A stretch of DNA of 64,000 nt, taken from assembly GCF_004216715.1 (NCBI RefSeq), contig NZ_SGXG01000001.1:372001-436000 (forward strand), given 5' to 3'. The stretch's first letter is position 1; each line of letters starts with the position of its first letter. The notes beneath the pieces are model-generated. The model saw only the letters and a program-made list of their open reading frames with translations. It was not told the DNA's origin and did no database searches. Position numbers and translations under genes: made by a program. This DNA is from Cecembia calidifontis (GTDB lineage Bacteria > Bacteroidota > Bacteroidia > Cytophagales > Cyclobacteriaceae). Below, piece by piece: positions 35,202 through 44,550 of this stretch.

Positions 35202-36818
35202 ATGAAGAAAATGTATCTATCGTTGGTTGCAGGGGCAGGAATGCTTTTTGCTGTCCAATCAACCACCTTGGCCCAGGGAGACTATCCCACACTGGGTCAG
35301 GTTACCCAAAGACTACAGGCTATCTCAGGAAGTGGCAGTGCTGCCAAATTGAGCTCACTGACCAAAACTGAGGGAGGCAAGGACATTTGGGTATTAAAAA
35401 TCGGCAAAGGTGATATGGATAACAAACCGGCTATTGCCGTTGTAGGCGGAGCGGAAGGTTTCCATGTGCTCAGCGTAGAACTTGCAGTACAGTTTGCTGA
35501 AAGACTGGTCAAAGAACACAGCCAAATCCTGGACAAAACCACTTTCTATGTGTTCCCCAACATGTCCCCGGATGCCTACGAGCAGTACCATGCATCTCTC
35601 AAATATGAGAGGAGAGGCAATGCCTCCAATGTGGACCATGACAGGGACGGAAGGGTGTCGGAAGATGGTTATGAAGATCTCAACAAGGACGGATTGATCA
35701 CTTTGATGCGTGTAGAGTCTCCTATGGGTGATTACATGACTTTATCCTCGGATGAGAGGGTGATGGTCAAAGCTGACCGTTCCAAAGGAGAAAAAGGAGC
35801 CTATATGGTTTTTCCTGAAAGCAGGGACAATGACAAAGATGGGAAATTCGGGGAAGACCTGAGAGAGGGTATTGCCTTCAACAGAAACATGACTTACAAA
35901 TTCCCAATCTTTACTCCTTTGGCAGGTGACTATGCCGTATCGGAAAAAGAAAGCAGGGCATTACTCGATTACCTCTTTGACCAATGGAATATCTATGCAT
36001 TTGTAACCTTCAGTCCGGCCAACAACCTATCTGCCCCACTGAAATACAATGCTGCTGATGCCAGAAAAAGAATTATCACTTCCATGTTAGAAAAAGACGT
36101 GGCCATCAACAGTATGGTGTCAGGCATTTACAACAAAACTGTCAGCCAAAAAGCTTTTAATCAGACCAATCAGGGAACCGATGGGGACTTTTTCCAATGG
36201 GCCTATTTCCACTTTGGAAGATTGAGTTTCAGTACACCGGGTTGGTGGGTTCCTGAAGTGAAAGGAGAGGATGGCAAATCCAACAGCAATGCTGAAGCCA
36301 ACTTCCTGGCCTGGGCTGCAGAACAAGGATTAAACAATGTATTTGTGCCCTGGACTTCGGTCAACCACCCTGATTTCCCCGGCCAAAAGGTCGAAGTAGG
36401 AGGCATCAAACCGTTTGTCATGCACAATCCTCCTTATGCCATGGTCAATGACATCGCCAAAGAGCATACCGATTTCATCATCCAATTGGCAGAGATGAGC
36501 CCTAAGATGGAATTCCACAACCTCAAAACCGAAAAACTGGGCAATGGACTGACCAGAATCACAGTGGATCTTTTCAACAACTCTCCCCTGCCAACCCATT
36601 CTGAAATGGGAGAAAAATCCAGATGGCTAAGAAAAGTCAGAGTGGATATCAATAGAGATGTGAAAGACATCGTCTCAGGTGACAAAATCAAACTGATCAA
36701 CAAACTCGGTGCTTATGAAAATGTCACATTGAGCTGGATAGTGAAAGGTTCGGGTTCCGTGGACATCAAAGCCGGAGCAGCTCATACTGGTTTTGCCACT
36801 TTAAATGTGAGACTTTAA
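35202..36818 (+). CDS. M14 carboxypeptidase-like protein with lost catalytic residues
   Basis: 538 residues with signal peptide MKKMYLSLVAGAGMLFAVQS. The peptidase M14 fold is clear (KDIWVLKIGKG, YVFPNMSPDAYEQYH), but where the HxxE zinc motif belongs the sequence is GGAEGFHVLSVE (EGFH at residues 85-88). The later His ligand is replaced in FVTFSPANNLSAP, and the catalytic-Glu region reads FSTPGWWVPEV. The neighbour at 36824 keeps all of them. DHDRDGRVSEDG and DLNKDGLIT are EF-hand-like calcium loops. The upstream 21 in-frame residues (from 35139) are excluded. It is therefore a predicted pseudo-peptidase, perhaps a partner of the next gene. Confidence 0.82.
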   Translation: MKKMYLSLVAGAGMLFAVQSTTLAQGDYPTLGQVTQRLQAISGSGSAAKLSSLTKTEGGKDIWVLKIGKGDMDNKPAIAVVGGAEGFHVLSVELAVQFAERLVKEHSQILDKTTFYVFPNMSPDAYEQYHASLKYERRGNASNVDHDRDGRVSEDGYEDLNKDGLITLMRVESPMGDYMTLSSDERVMVKADRSKGEKGAYMVFPESRDNDKDGKFGEDLREGIAFNRNMTYKFPIFTPLAGDYAVSEKESRALLDYLFDQWNIYAFVTFSPANNLSAPLKYNAADARKRIITSMLEKDVAINSMVSGIYNKTVSQKAFNQTNQGTDGDFFQWAYFHFGRLSFSTPGWWVPEVKGEDGKSNSNAEANFLAWAAEQGLNNVFVPWTSVNHPDFPGQKVEVGGIKPFVMHNPPYAMVNDIAKEHTDFIIQLAEMSPKMEFHNLKTEKLGNGLTRITVDLFNNSPLPTHSEMGEKSRWLRKVRVDINRDVKDIVSGDKIKLINKLGAYENVTLSWIVKGSGSVDIKAGAAHTGFATLNVRL

Positions 36819-36823
36819 AGCAA

Positions 36824-38578
36824 ATGAAGATGAAAATTAAAAATTGGATATATACAGCAGCCTTAGGAGCAGCAATCAGCTTCGCTGGCATCAGTGAGAC
36901 TTCTGCCCAAGTGGGACAGGACAGGTACTTCCGTGCAATAGGAACCCCTCACAATCCAAAAGTGCAGGTTTCCTGGAACAGGTACCACACCAATCTGGCC
37001 TTGGAGGAAATCATGAAAAATATGGTGAAACAGCACCCCAATCTGGTCAGACTGGAAAGCATAGGCAAATCCTTTCAGGGCAATGACATTTGGGTATTGA
37101 CCATCACCGATTTTAAAACCGGAAAAGCAGAGGACAAACCGGCCATGTGGATTGACGGCAATATTCACTCCAATGAAATCCAGGGAACTGAATTTGCCCT
37201 CTATACGGCCTGGTATTTGACTGAAATGTATGGCGACCTGGAATTTATCACGGAGCTTTTGAAAGACAAAACTTTCTACATAGCCCCAACCATCAACCCG
37301 GACGCCCATGATTATTTTATCAAAGAAGCCAATAACCAAAACTCCCCACGTTCAGGCATGATCGTCATGGACAATGATGGAGATGGTATTGCAGGAGAAG
37401 ACCCCTTCAATGACCTGAATGGTGACGGACATATCACCATGATGATCAGAAAGTCTCCTACCGGAAGATTTATCAAAGATAAAATGGATCCCAGGAAATT
37501 AATCCCGGTAGCAGCTGATCAAAAGGGGGAATACGAAATGCTAGGCTATGAAGGCTACGATATGGATGGGGACGGTGAGGTCAATGAAGACGGTATTGGT
37601 TATTATGATCCCAACAGAGACTGGGCCTGGAACTGGCAGCCGGATTACATCCAAAGGGGGGCCTGGAAGTATCCATTCTCCGTTCCGGAAAACAGGGCTG
37701 TAATGGAATTTGTAATGAAACATCCCAACATAGCAGCGGCTCAGTCTTACCACAACTATGGCGGGATGATCCTGAGGGGACCTGGTGCAGAAGAGGACCT
37801 CAATACCTACAATGCATCTGATGTGCGGGTTTATGATGCCATCGCTAAGAAGGGAGAAGAGTTTATGCCTGGATACAAGTACTTGGTGGTGTACAAAGAC
37901 CTTTATTCCGTATTTGGCGGTCAATTGGATTGGTTCTATGGAGGAAGAGGAATATTTACTTATTCCAATGAGCTTATGACCTCTTACCTGTATTTACATC
38001 AAAATGCCGGAAGAGGCAATCAGGACGAACAAATGAAAGTAGACACCTACCTGACCTTTGGCGATGCCTTTGTCAACTGGCAAGAGTATGATCACCCACA
38101 GTTTGGAAAAATTGAAATCGGAGGGTTCAAGAAAAATTTTGGGAGATTACATCCTGGCTTCCTTATGGAACAGGATGCCCACAGAAATTCGGCTTTTACC
38201 ATCCTACATGCCTACCATACTCCTAAATTGAGTGTATCTGAGGTGAAGGAAAAAGATCTAGGCGGTGGTTTGAAAGAAATTACTGCCACCATTTACAATG
38301 AGCGTTTGATCCCAACACACTCCTCCCAGGATATCAAGTACAAGATCGAAAGACCTAATTATATTAGCATTTCAGGAGCTAAGGTGGTAGCCGGATTCAT
38401 AGTGGAAAATGAAGACTTCAATAAACTTAAAGAACAGAAGATCAACCCTGAAAAACTGGAGGTAGAAAACATTCCGGGTATGGGGGCTGTAAAAGTGCGT
38501 TGGATAGTAAGCGGAGGAGGCAATTATAGTATTAACGTAGACTCTGCTAAAGGCGGCAAAGCCAGTTGGAAAAAATAA
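36824..38578 (+). CDS. Secreted M14 zinc carboxypeptidase
   Basis: 584 residues with signal peptide (to about residue 29, ETSAQ). The zinc ligands are His115 and Glu118 in WIDGNIHSNEIQGTE and the later His in AAAQSYHNYGG; the catalytic Glu is in FTYSNELMTSYLY. NDGDGIAGEDPFNDLNGDG and DMDGDGEVNEDG are calcium-loop-like inserts. It removes C-terminal amino acids from peptides in the periplasm or outside. It follows the M14 pseudo-paralogue with a 5-bp gap, and they probably share a transcript. Confidence 0.9.
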   Translation: MKMKIKNWIYTAALGAAISFAGISETSAQVGQDRYFRAIGTPHNPKVQVSWNRYHTNLALEEIMKNMVKQHPNLVRLESIGKSFQGNDIWVLTITDFKTGKAEDKPAMWIDGNIHSNEIQGTEFALYTAWYLTEMYGDLEFITELLKDKTFYIAPTINPDAHDYFIKEANNQNSPRSGMIVMDNDGDGIAGEDPFNDLNGDGHITMMIRKSPTGRFIKDKMDPRKLIPVAADQKGEYEMLGYEGYDMDGDGEVNEDGIGYYDPNRDWAWNWQPDYIQRGAWKYPFSVPENRAVMEFVMKHPNIAAAQSYHNYGGMILRGPGAEEDLNTYNASDVRVYDAIAKKGEEFMPGYKYLVVYKDLYSVFGGQLDWFYGGRGIFTYSNELMTSYLYLHQNAGRGNQDEQMKVDTYLTFGDAFVNWQEYDHPQFGKIEIGGFKKNFGRLHPGFLMEQDAHRNSAFTILHAYHTPKLSVSEVKEKDLGGGLKEITATIYNERLIPTHSSQDIKYKIERPNYISISGAKVVAGFIVENEDFNKLKEQKINPEKLEVENIPGMGAVKVRWIVSGGGNYSINVDSAKGGKASWKK

Positions 38579-38600
38579 AGACTCAACTTGTTGATCAATA

Positions 38601-38639
38601 AAAAAAGCCCCAAGGGTTCGGAACCTTTGGGGCTTTTTT
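38601..38639. terminator. Bidirectional terminator between the M14 operon and thioredoxin
   Basis: AAAAAAGCCCCAAGGGTTC pairs with GGAACCTTTGGGGCTTTTTT, forming a long stem with A and T tracts on both sides. Confidence 0.85.
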
Positions 38640-38943
38640 ATACAAAACCTTTCAAAGCCTGGAGCATTTCTCTCTTAGTCATATAGCCGCCTTTTCTCCA
38701 GACGATCTTTCCCCTTTTGAACAGGATATAGTGTGGAATAGACCTAACACCAAATTGCAAACTGACCTGTGGATTTTTATCAACATTCAGTTTATACAAC
38801 TTTACCTTCTCTCCCAATTCCTCTACCACAGCGTCCAACACCGGATTCATAGTTTGACAAGGTGCACACCAATCCGCAAAAAAATCAACCAAAACCGCTT
38901 CATCGGAACTTTGGATCACCTCTTTAAATTTTTTCTTTGCCAT
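38638..38943 (-). CDS. Thioredoxin
   Basis: 101 residues with the active site WCAPC (Cys26, Cys29) in VLVDFFADWCAPC, the conserved YKLNVDKNPQVSLQFGVRSIPHYILF segment with cis-Pro, and no signal peptide. A cytosolic disulfide reductase. WCAPC differs from the WCGPC of the trxA at 50691, so the two may serve different partners. Its stop codon falls in the shared terminator. Confidence 0.9.
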   Translation of the reverse strand: MAKKKFKEVIQSSDEAVLVDFFADWCAPCQTMNPVLDAVVEELGEKVKLYKLNVDKNPQVSLQFGVRSIPHYILFKRGKIVWRKGGYMTKREMLQALKGFV

Positions 38944-38994
38944 ACTTTATTATAGACAAAATCTACCCTTAAAAAGTTCTGGAACAAAAATCAC

Positions 38995-39032
38995 AAAAAA
39001 GGCCTGCCCCCATAACATGGAGACAGGCCATA
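38995..39032 (-). terminator. Terminator at the end of the bamA-ompH operon
   Basis: Read on the minus strand, GGCCTGTCTCC pairs with GGGGGCAGGCC and is followed by TTTTTT. Confidence 0.75.
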
Positions 39033-39052
39033 CAATTCACGATATGAACCGA

Positions 39053-39598
39053 TTATTGATTTGGTCTTGCCGGAAGTTGGATACCCAATTTGGCCAACAC
39101 TAACTCAGTGAATTTGTCATCATCTCTGGTATACAACAGAATTGGAGAATTTCCAACTGCTTCAGAGAAGATATGGGTGTAATTATGCTCAGCTGCCACA
39201 GAATTGATGGCATTGAATACCTTCTGCTGTACGGGCTCAAGCAATTCCTGTAGCTTCCTTTGATAAGCAACTTGTGCATCTTGCTCAGCTTTTTGAAGCT
39301 CTTGCTGCAGCCTTCTCAACTCTTGTTCTCTCTGAGTTCTTGCTTCTTCAGTCATGGTAGGTGCTGCTTGCTGATAGGACTGAACTCTTCTTTCAAAGTC
39401 CTGAGCCTTGGTCTGCATATTGGTCTGCAATTGAGTCTGATAATCTTGGATATCTGCACCAATTTGCTCCATCTCTGGCATCAGGTCCATCAAAAGTTCT
39501 ACATTGGTGTAGCCGATTTTGATGTCTGACTGTGCCTGAGCTACGAATCCTACGCAAAATAACGCGATTGCGGAAAGGATAACTTTTACTTTCATCAT
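39053..39598 (-). CDS. OmpH/Skp family periplasmic chaperone (first)
   Basis: 181 residues. Signal peptide MMKVKVILSAIALFCVGFVAQAQ. IKIGYTNVELLMDLMPEMEQ is the OmpH start, then a long coiled coil (TKAQDFERRVQSY, RTQREQELRRLQQELQKAEQDAQ) and a beta-ended C-terminus (YTHIFSEAVGNSPILLYT). Skp homologues shield unfolded outer-membrane proteins on the way to BamA, encoded upstream in the same direction. Confidence 0.88.
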   Translation of the reverse strand: MMKVKVILSAIALFCVGFVAQAQSDIKIGYTNVELLMDLMPEMEQIGADIQDYQTQLQTNMQTKAQDFERRVQSYQQAAPTMTEEARTQREQELRRLQQELQKAEQDAQVAYQRKLQELLEPVQQKVFNAINSVAAEHNYTHIFSEAVGNSPILLYTRDDDKFTELVLAKLGIQLPARPNQ

Positions 39599-39617
39599 TG
39601 TTCTTGTTAATTAATTT

Positions 39618-40148
39618 TTATTTTTCTAAACCTAATTCCTGAAGCACAAACTCAGAATAGTCATGCCTCGGATCTGTATATATCATCAATGGTCCTGATG
39701 CCTTGTCAAACAGTACTGCAAGATTGAATCTTTTGCAAACTTTGTCAATGGCATCGAAGATCTTTGACTGTAAAGGCTGCAATAGTTCCGCTTGTTTTTG
39801 GTAATACTGTCCATTGATACCAAACACACGGTTATTGAAGGCAATGGCCTGTTTTTCTTTTTCCTGTATGGCCAGTAACCTTTCCCTGTACATTTCCTCA
39901 GTCAGCAGCACTTCTTCTGCCTTCAGGTTGGAACGCATCTCCTTGATATCCTGCTCCAATTTTTGTGCCTCTTTTTTCCATTGCTCACTCAAAGCTGCCA
40001 GCTCTTTCTGAACCAGCTTGTAATCAGGGTGTTTGTTAAGCAGAAATTCAGAGTCGATATATCCGAATTTCTGAGCCTGAACCGGTTTCAAGATGGTCAG
40101 AGCCCCCATAAAAACAAACAAAAATAAGAATTTGAGTGATCTTTCCAT
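39618..40148 (-). CDS. OmpH/Skp family periplasmic chaperone (second)
   Basis: 176 residues. Signal peptide MERSLKFLFLFVFMGALTILKPVQAQ, then FGYIDSEFLLNKHPDYK, a coiled coil (QWKKEAQKLEQDIKEMRSNLK), and FNLAVLFDKASGPLMIYTDP. A paralogue of 39053-39598, 19 bp apart. It begins 3 bp after the bamA stop, so both ompH genes appear cotranscribed with bamA. Confidence 0.88.
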   Translation of the reverse strand: MERSLKFLFLFVFMGALTILKPVQAQKFGYIDSEFLLNKHPDYKLVQKELAALSEQWKKEAQKLEQDIKEMRSNLKAEEVLLTEEMYRERLLAIQEKEKQAIAFNNRVFGINGQYYQKQAELLQPLQSKIFDAIDKVCKRFNLAVLFDKASGPLMIYTDPRHDYSEFVLQELGLEK

Positions 40149-40150
40149 TA

Positions 40151-42847
40151 TTATCTGAATTGCTGACCAATAGTAAAGTGGAATTGGGGTCCACTTCTCT
40201 GGATACTTCCCGGAATTGGGTCAAATCCATATCCCCAATCCAGACCGAGCAGACCAAATGCAGGCATAAAGATCCTGGCTCCTACACCGGCAGACTTTTT
40301 CAAATTATACGGATTAAACTCCGCATAGGATCCCCAGTTGTTACCCGCCTCCGCAAATCCAAGCAGGAAGATAGTAGCCGATGGGTTTGGAGAAACCAGA
40401 AACCTCAGTTCCATGACATGCTTGTTGTATACAATACCTCCATAACCCTCAGTCCTATTGGGATCAAACCTGGATTCCCTACCCGGAGTAAGAGATTGGT
40501 TTTCATACCCTCTCAGACCAATGATCTCCTGTCCTAGGGCAAAGTTGTTGAAGTTCATACCATCTCCACCCAACACAAACCGCTCCAATGGAATGATGCC
40601 GATTCTGTTGCCATAAGATCCCAAGAATCCCATGTGCGTTCTGGCACTTATTACCCATTTGGGTGAACCAAAGACAGGTGTATAGAAGGAAGCGTCAAAC
40701 ATCCATTTATGGTATTCCAGCCATCTGAACTTCTCCTCATCAGGTGACTCCCTGTTTATGTTCGGGTTAAGCGAAGCATAAGGCGGGGTAAAGGTAGTTG
40801 TCAGGGAAATATTTGAACCTAACCTTGGATAAATTGGGTTGTCAATATTGTTCCTGGCTATGGTGTTGTTAAAAGCCAAACTGTTAGCTCTTCCTGTTGG
40901 GAAACTGAGACCAAAACTAGTTCCGAATTCATTGAAGTCATAAATCTGGAATGTCATTGAATTGCTTACCATAAAGTAATCATCCGGCCAGGTAATCCTC
41001 TTTGAAAGACCGACAGTTGCTCCCGTAATTTTGAATGAACCTATCTCTCTATTTGGATTTCCACCGAAGAAGTCAACTTGACGCTGAACAGAATGGTTGA
41101 AGCTTACAGAAAGTGCGTTGGGCTTTTTACCTCCAAACCAAGGTTCAGTCAAAGAGATGCTGTAGTTTTGGAAAGTCCGGCCATTGGCCTGCACCCTCAG
41201 TGATAGTCTTTGACCATCACCTACAGGAAGTGGCCTCCATTTTTCAAAATTGCCTATATTTTTAATGGAGAAATTATTGAACACTAACCCTACTGTGCCC
41301 ACAAATCCAAAGAAACCTCCCCATCCACCGGAAAGCTCAATCTGATCATTGGGTCTTTCTTCTAATCTGAAAGTAATATCCACAGTAGCATTTTCAAAGT
41401 TAGGACGCATATCCGGTTCAATCTTTTCCGGATCAAAATATCCTAACTGAGAAAGTTCCCGGATGGTCCTGACCAACAAGCTTCGGTTAAACTTCTGGCC
41501 TGGCAATATCCTGATTTCCCTCATCACCACATGGTCAGAGGTCCTTTCATTTCCTTCAATATTGACAGAATTCACAGTAACCTGAGGTCCTTCAAATATC
41601 CTTAACTCAATATCAATGGAATCCCCTTGGACAGCAACCTCTACAGGGTCTATTTGGAAGAAAAGATAACCATCATTTTGATAAAGAGAACTTACATCAT
41701 CCTCTTTTTGAGGATCAAAATTCAACCTTTTCTCAAGCCTTTCCTTATTGTACACATCCCCTTTTTCGATCCCCAACCTGGACAGCAAGACATCGGAAGA
41801 ATGCAGGTAATTCCCTACAAAAGTGATATTTCGGTAATAGTATTTCCTGCCCTCTTCCAAAGAAATGTCCACATTGATGGTGTTTTGAGAATGTCTATAG
41901 GTAGAATCGGCGATGATTTCCGCATCCCTATAACCTCTGGAGTTGTAGAAAGCAATAAGCTTTTGCTTGTCCTCTTTGAAGTCTTTGGCCACAAACTTGG
42001 AAGACACAAAGAAATTCAGTTTGAAATTTCTATTGAAGTAATCCTTCACCTGCTCATCAGTTACCACATTTCTGTAAATAACTGCTTCTTTGACAGATTT
42101 TGGGGTAGTATTGCTGATCCTGGAAGCCAATTCACGGAAGAAATGCAGGCGCGGATGCTCTTTGGTCTTTTTAAGCTTCCCTTTTAGCTTTTTGTCAGAA
42201 ATTTCCTCATTCCCGTAGATATTGACCCTATTGATCTTGACCTTAGACTTAGTATCTACATCAAAACGGATCTTCACACTATTTGGAAGTGTTGTATCCC
42301 TTTCCTGAATGACCTTTACCTCTGTATTGAGGAAACCCTTGTCGACAAAATACTGGCGTATGTTTCTTTGAGATGTATTGAGTACATCATCCCTAACTAC
42401 CCTTCCACGGATTTTTATCTTATCTTTAAGCTCCCCCTCTTGGGTCTTGTTTACCCCGGAGAATTCCACACGGGAGAATCTTGGCCTTTCAGTAAGTTCA
42501 AGAAGCAGATAGATGTCCTCACCTTCAATTTTTGTAACCAAGATTTTGACATCCCCTATAATCCCCTGCCCCCAAAGCTTTTTCAAAGCATTGGAAATCG
42601 CATCACCGGGTACGGAAATTTCATCATCTACCCTCAGACCTGAAAGTGAAACCACTGCAACCTCATCTAAGGTGGAAAGCCCCACAGCTTTTATCTCTGC
42701 TATTCTGAACTTCTGTGGCTTGGAATAATTGAGCTCCAATAAATCAACAGGCTTTGCGGGGGTAAACCTACTTTGCCCCAGTCGGATCTGTGCCTGGGCA
42801 GCAACTGCCCACATTATCATTAAAAGTATTAAGGTACTCCGCTTCAT
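40151..42847 (-). CDS. bamA: Outer-membrane protein assembly factor BamA
   Basis: 898 residues with a signal peptide (MKRSTLILLMIMWAVAAQAQ). POTRA repeats occupy roughly residues 45-490 (for example IAEIKAVGLSTLDEVAVV, FSRVEFSGVNKTQEGELKDK, VNSVNIEGNERTSDHVVMRE). The 16-strand barrel follows, with the lid/RGY motif in GLRGYENQSL. The C-terminus ends in QQFR rather than in the usual terminal Phe. It inserts beta-barrel proteins in the outer membrane. Its position with uppS, porG and ompH is a conserved Bacteroidota arrangement. Confidence 0.95.
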   Translation of the reverse strand: MKRSTLILLMIMWAVAAQAQIRLGQSRFTPAKPVDLLELNYSKPQKFRIAEIKAVGLSTLDEVAVVSLSGLRVDDEISVPGDAISNALKKLWGQGIIGDVKILVTKIEGEDIYLLLELTERPRFSRVEFSGVNKTQEGELKDKIKIRGRVVRDDVLNTSQRNIRQYFVDKGFLNTEVKVIQERDTTLPNSVKIRFDVDTKSKVKINRVNIYGNEEISDKKLKGKLKKTKEHPRLHFFRELASRISNTTPKSVKEAVIYRNVVTDEQVKDYFNRNFKLNFFVSSKFVAKDFKEDKQKLIAFYNSRGYRDAEIIADSTYRHSQNTINVDISLEEGRKYYYRNITFVGNYLHSSDVLLSRLGIEKGDVYNKERLEKRLNFDPQKEDDVSSLYQNDGYLFFQIDPVEVAVQGDSIDIELRIFEGPQVTVNSVNIEGNERTSDHVVMREIRILPGQKFNRSLLVRTIRELSQLGYFDPEKIEPDMRPNFENATVDITFRLEERPNDQIELSGGWGGFFGFVGTVGLVFNNFSIKNIGNFEKWRPLPVGDGQRLSLRVQANGRTFQNYSISLTEPWFGGKKPNALSVSFNHSVQRQVDFFGGNPNREIGSFKITGATVGLSKRITWPDDYFMVSNSMTFQIYDFNEFGTSFGLSFPTGRANSLAFNNTIARNNIDNPIYPRLGSNISLTTTFTPPYASLNPNINRESPDEEKFRWLEYHKWMFDASFYTPVFGSPKWVISARTHMGFLGSYGNRIGIIPLERFVLGGDGMNFNNFALGQEIIGLRGYENQSLTPGRESRFDPNRTEGYGGIVYNKHVMELRFLVSPNPSATIFLLGFAEAGNNWGSYAEFNPYNLKKSAGVGARIFMPAFGLLGLDWGYGFDPIPGSIQRSGPQFHFTIGQQFR

Positions 42848-43591
42848 TCAAGGTTTTGATTTAATCTGGGCGGTTGTTTTTCCAAACCTCCTCTCCCTTC
42901 TTTGGTAATCCAATACGGCTTCCAATAAATGCTCTTTCCTAAAGTCCGGCCACAGGATTTCTGTGAAATACAGCTCTGTGTAGGCCAATTGCCACAATAA
43001 GAAATTGCTGATCCTCAGTTCACCACTCGTCCTGATCAATAATTCAGGGTCAGGTACCCCTTTTGTATCCAAATGATCAGCAATCAATTGCTGATTGATC
43101 TGTTCTATATTAATTTGTCCTTCGACTACTTTCTTGACAATTTTCTTCAGTGCATTTTCAATTTCCCATCTTCCACTATAGCTGAGTGCAAGGAATACGG
43201 TTAATCCAGTATTATGGGAGGTAAGTTCTTTGGCTTCCTGCAATTTGGCCTGGGCAGATACAGGCAGGCTTTGGATATCACCGATGGAGGACAACCTGAT
43301 ATTGTTTGTCATCATGGTAGGCACCTCATCGGTGATGGAATTGATAAGGATATCCATCAATGCATTGACTTCATCCTGGGGCCTGGCCCAGTTTTCAGTA
43401 GAAAACGCATAAAGTGTAAGGTATTTGACACCGATTTCTACAGCTATTTCAATAGACTCCCTTACAGCGGTGAGGGCATTCCTATGACCAAAAATCCTCA
43501 TGGCACCTTTTTTCTGGGCCCAACGCCCATTTCCGTCCATGATTATCGCAATATGTTGGGGGATGTTATTCCTGTCTAATAATTCCTTCAT
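42848..43591 (-). CDS. uppS: Undecaprenyl diphosphate synthase (isoprenyl transferase)
   Basis: 247 residues. HIAIIMDGNGRWAQKKG holds the catalytic Asp and DGNGRW motif; YLTLYAFSTENWARP, LALSYSGRWEI and ELLIRTSGELRISNFLLWQLAYTELYF are family landmarks. It makes the C55 lipid carrier for peptidoglycan and surface glycans. The stop is directly adjacent to the bamA start (no gap). Confidence 0.96.
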   Translation of the reverse strand: MKELLDRNNIPQHIAIIMDGNGRWAQKKGAMRIFGHRNALTAVRESIEIAVEIGVKYLTLYAFSTENWARPQDEVNALMDILINSITDEVPTMMTNNIRLSSIGDIQSLPVSAQAKLQEAKELTSHNTGLTVFLALSYSGRWEIENALKKIVKKVVEGQINIEQINQQLIADHLDTKGVPDPELLIRTSGELRISNFLLWQLAYTELYFTEILWPDFRKEHLLEAVLDYQRRERRFGKTTAQIKSKP

Positions 43592-43671
43592 TCCGGGTGT
43601 AAAGAATCCACTCTTATTTTTGGAGGTACAAAAATGCTATTTCTTTTCCAATATTCTAACCTAATGCTCAA

Positions 43672-44445
43672 TTAATTGTAAATGTAGCACTTGATGGTAT
43701 TGAAGGAATAACTGATTGTCAGGCCAAAAAAGTAATACCAGTCATTGTCACTGTAATTGCCCCGGCTGATTCTTGCAGGTTGATTAACCCCATTGGCATC
43801 TGGAATTACAGGATTGATGGGCAGTTTGCCGTCCACTTTATCGAGTAAATCTGTAAATGTAGCCCTGAAACCCAGTTCAGCACCAAGCATCCATTTGTCG
43901 TTCAATTTATATTTGATACCTATCCCAAAAGGAATGACCGGCGTACTGAGGTTATAGTCTCCTGCTTCTGGATCAGCAAAATAACTTCTGCCTGAACCAC
44001 TGAAATAGGAATAGCCCAGTCCGAAGAAGCCATAAGGAGAAAACCGGTACACCGACTGCGGATGAAGGAAATCAATGAAATGATATTCCATAACAGCTGT
44101 AAACTCGTAAACATTTCCCTTGAAGTATGCATCTCTATTGATAGAAGGCAGGTCTATTCTGGCCACAGAATCCGCTGCAGCCAATCTTCCAAAAGAAAGC
44201 CCTGCCCTCAAGGACCACACATTGTCAAAATTTCGTCTGCCAAACAACGTCCCCTGAATCCCAACATTTCCCTGATCGAACCTCCTCACCAGATCACCCG
44301 TGTAGGTGGCCACTCCCAAACCTCCGCCAAAATCATAACTCTGTGCAGAGACCCGGTCTGTAACCAATCCTATCGCAATCATGAGCAGGAAAAGGACGAT
44401 CCGAATGTTGACTTTATTCAAGACGATGCAATTTATGAAGTACAA
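43672..44445 (-). CDS. porG: PorG-like (DUF6089) outer-membrane protein
   Basis: 257 residues with a hydrophobic segment (NIRIVLFLLMIAIGLVTDRVSAQ) and a barrel body: YDFGGGLGVATYTGDLVRRF, VWSLRAGLSFGRLA, VYEFTAVMEYHFIDF, SPYGFFGLGYSYFSG and YYFFGLTISYSF. DUF6089 proteins encoded next to uppS-bamA include PorG, which contacts the type IX secretion core complex PorK/N. The link rests on family and place; the gene begins at 44445, though a shorter start at LNKVNIRI cannot be excluded. Confidence 0.78.
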   Translation of the reverse strand: MYFINCIVLNKVNIRIVLFLLMIAIGLVTDRVSAQSYDFGGGLGVATYTGDLVRRFDQGNVGIQGTLFGRRNFDNVWSLRAGLSFGRLAAADSVARIDLPSINRDAYFKGNVYEFTAVMEYHFIDFLHPQSVYRFSPYGFFGLGYSYFSGSGRSYFADPEAGDYNLSTPVIPFGIGIKYKLNDKWMLGAELGFRATFTDLLDKVDGKLPINPVIPDANGVNQPARISRGNYSDNDWYYFFGLTISYSFNTIKCYIYN

Positions 44446-44453
44446 AACGATAT

Positions 44454-44488
44454 AAAAACCCCGTTTAGTATTTCAGGGGTTAATTTTT
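44454..44488 (-). terminator. Terminator downstream of nadK
   Basis: On the minus strand AACCCC pairs with GGGGTT across a 16-base loop, followed by TTTTA. It separates nadK from porG. Confidence 0.55.
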
Positions 44489-44550
44489 GTTAAGATTAAC
44501 AAGCTTTTGGAAAGCTAATCTAAATCCTTCGGATTTGAAAACAATCCAGA

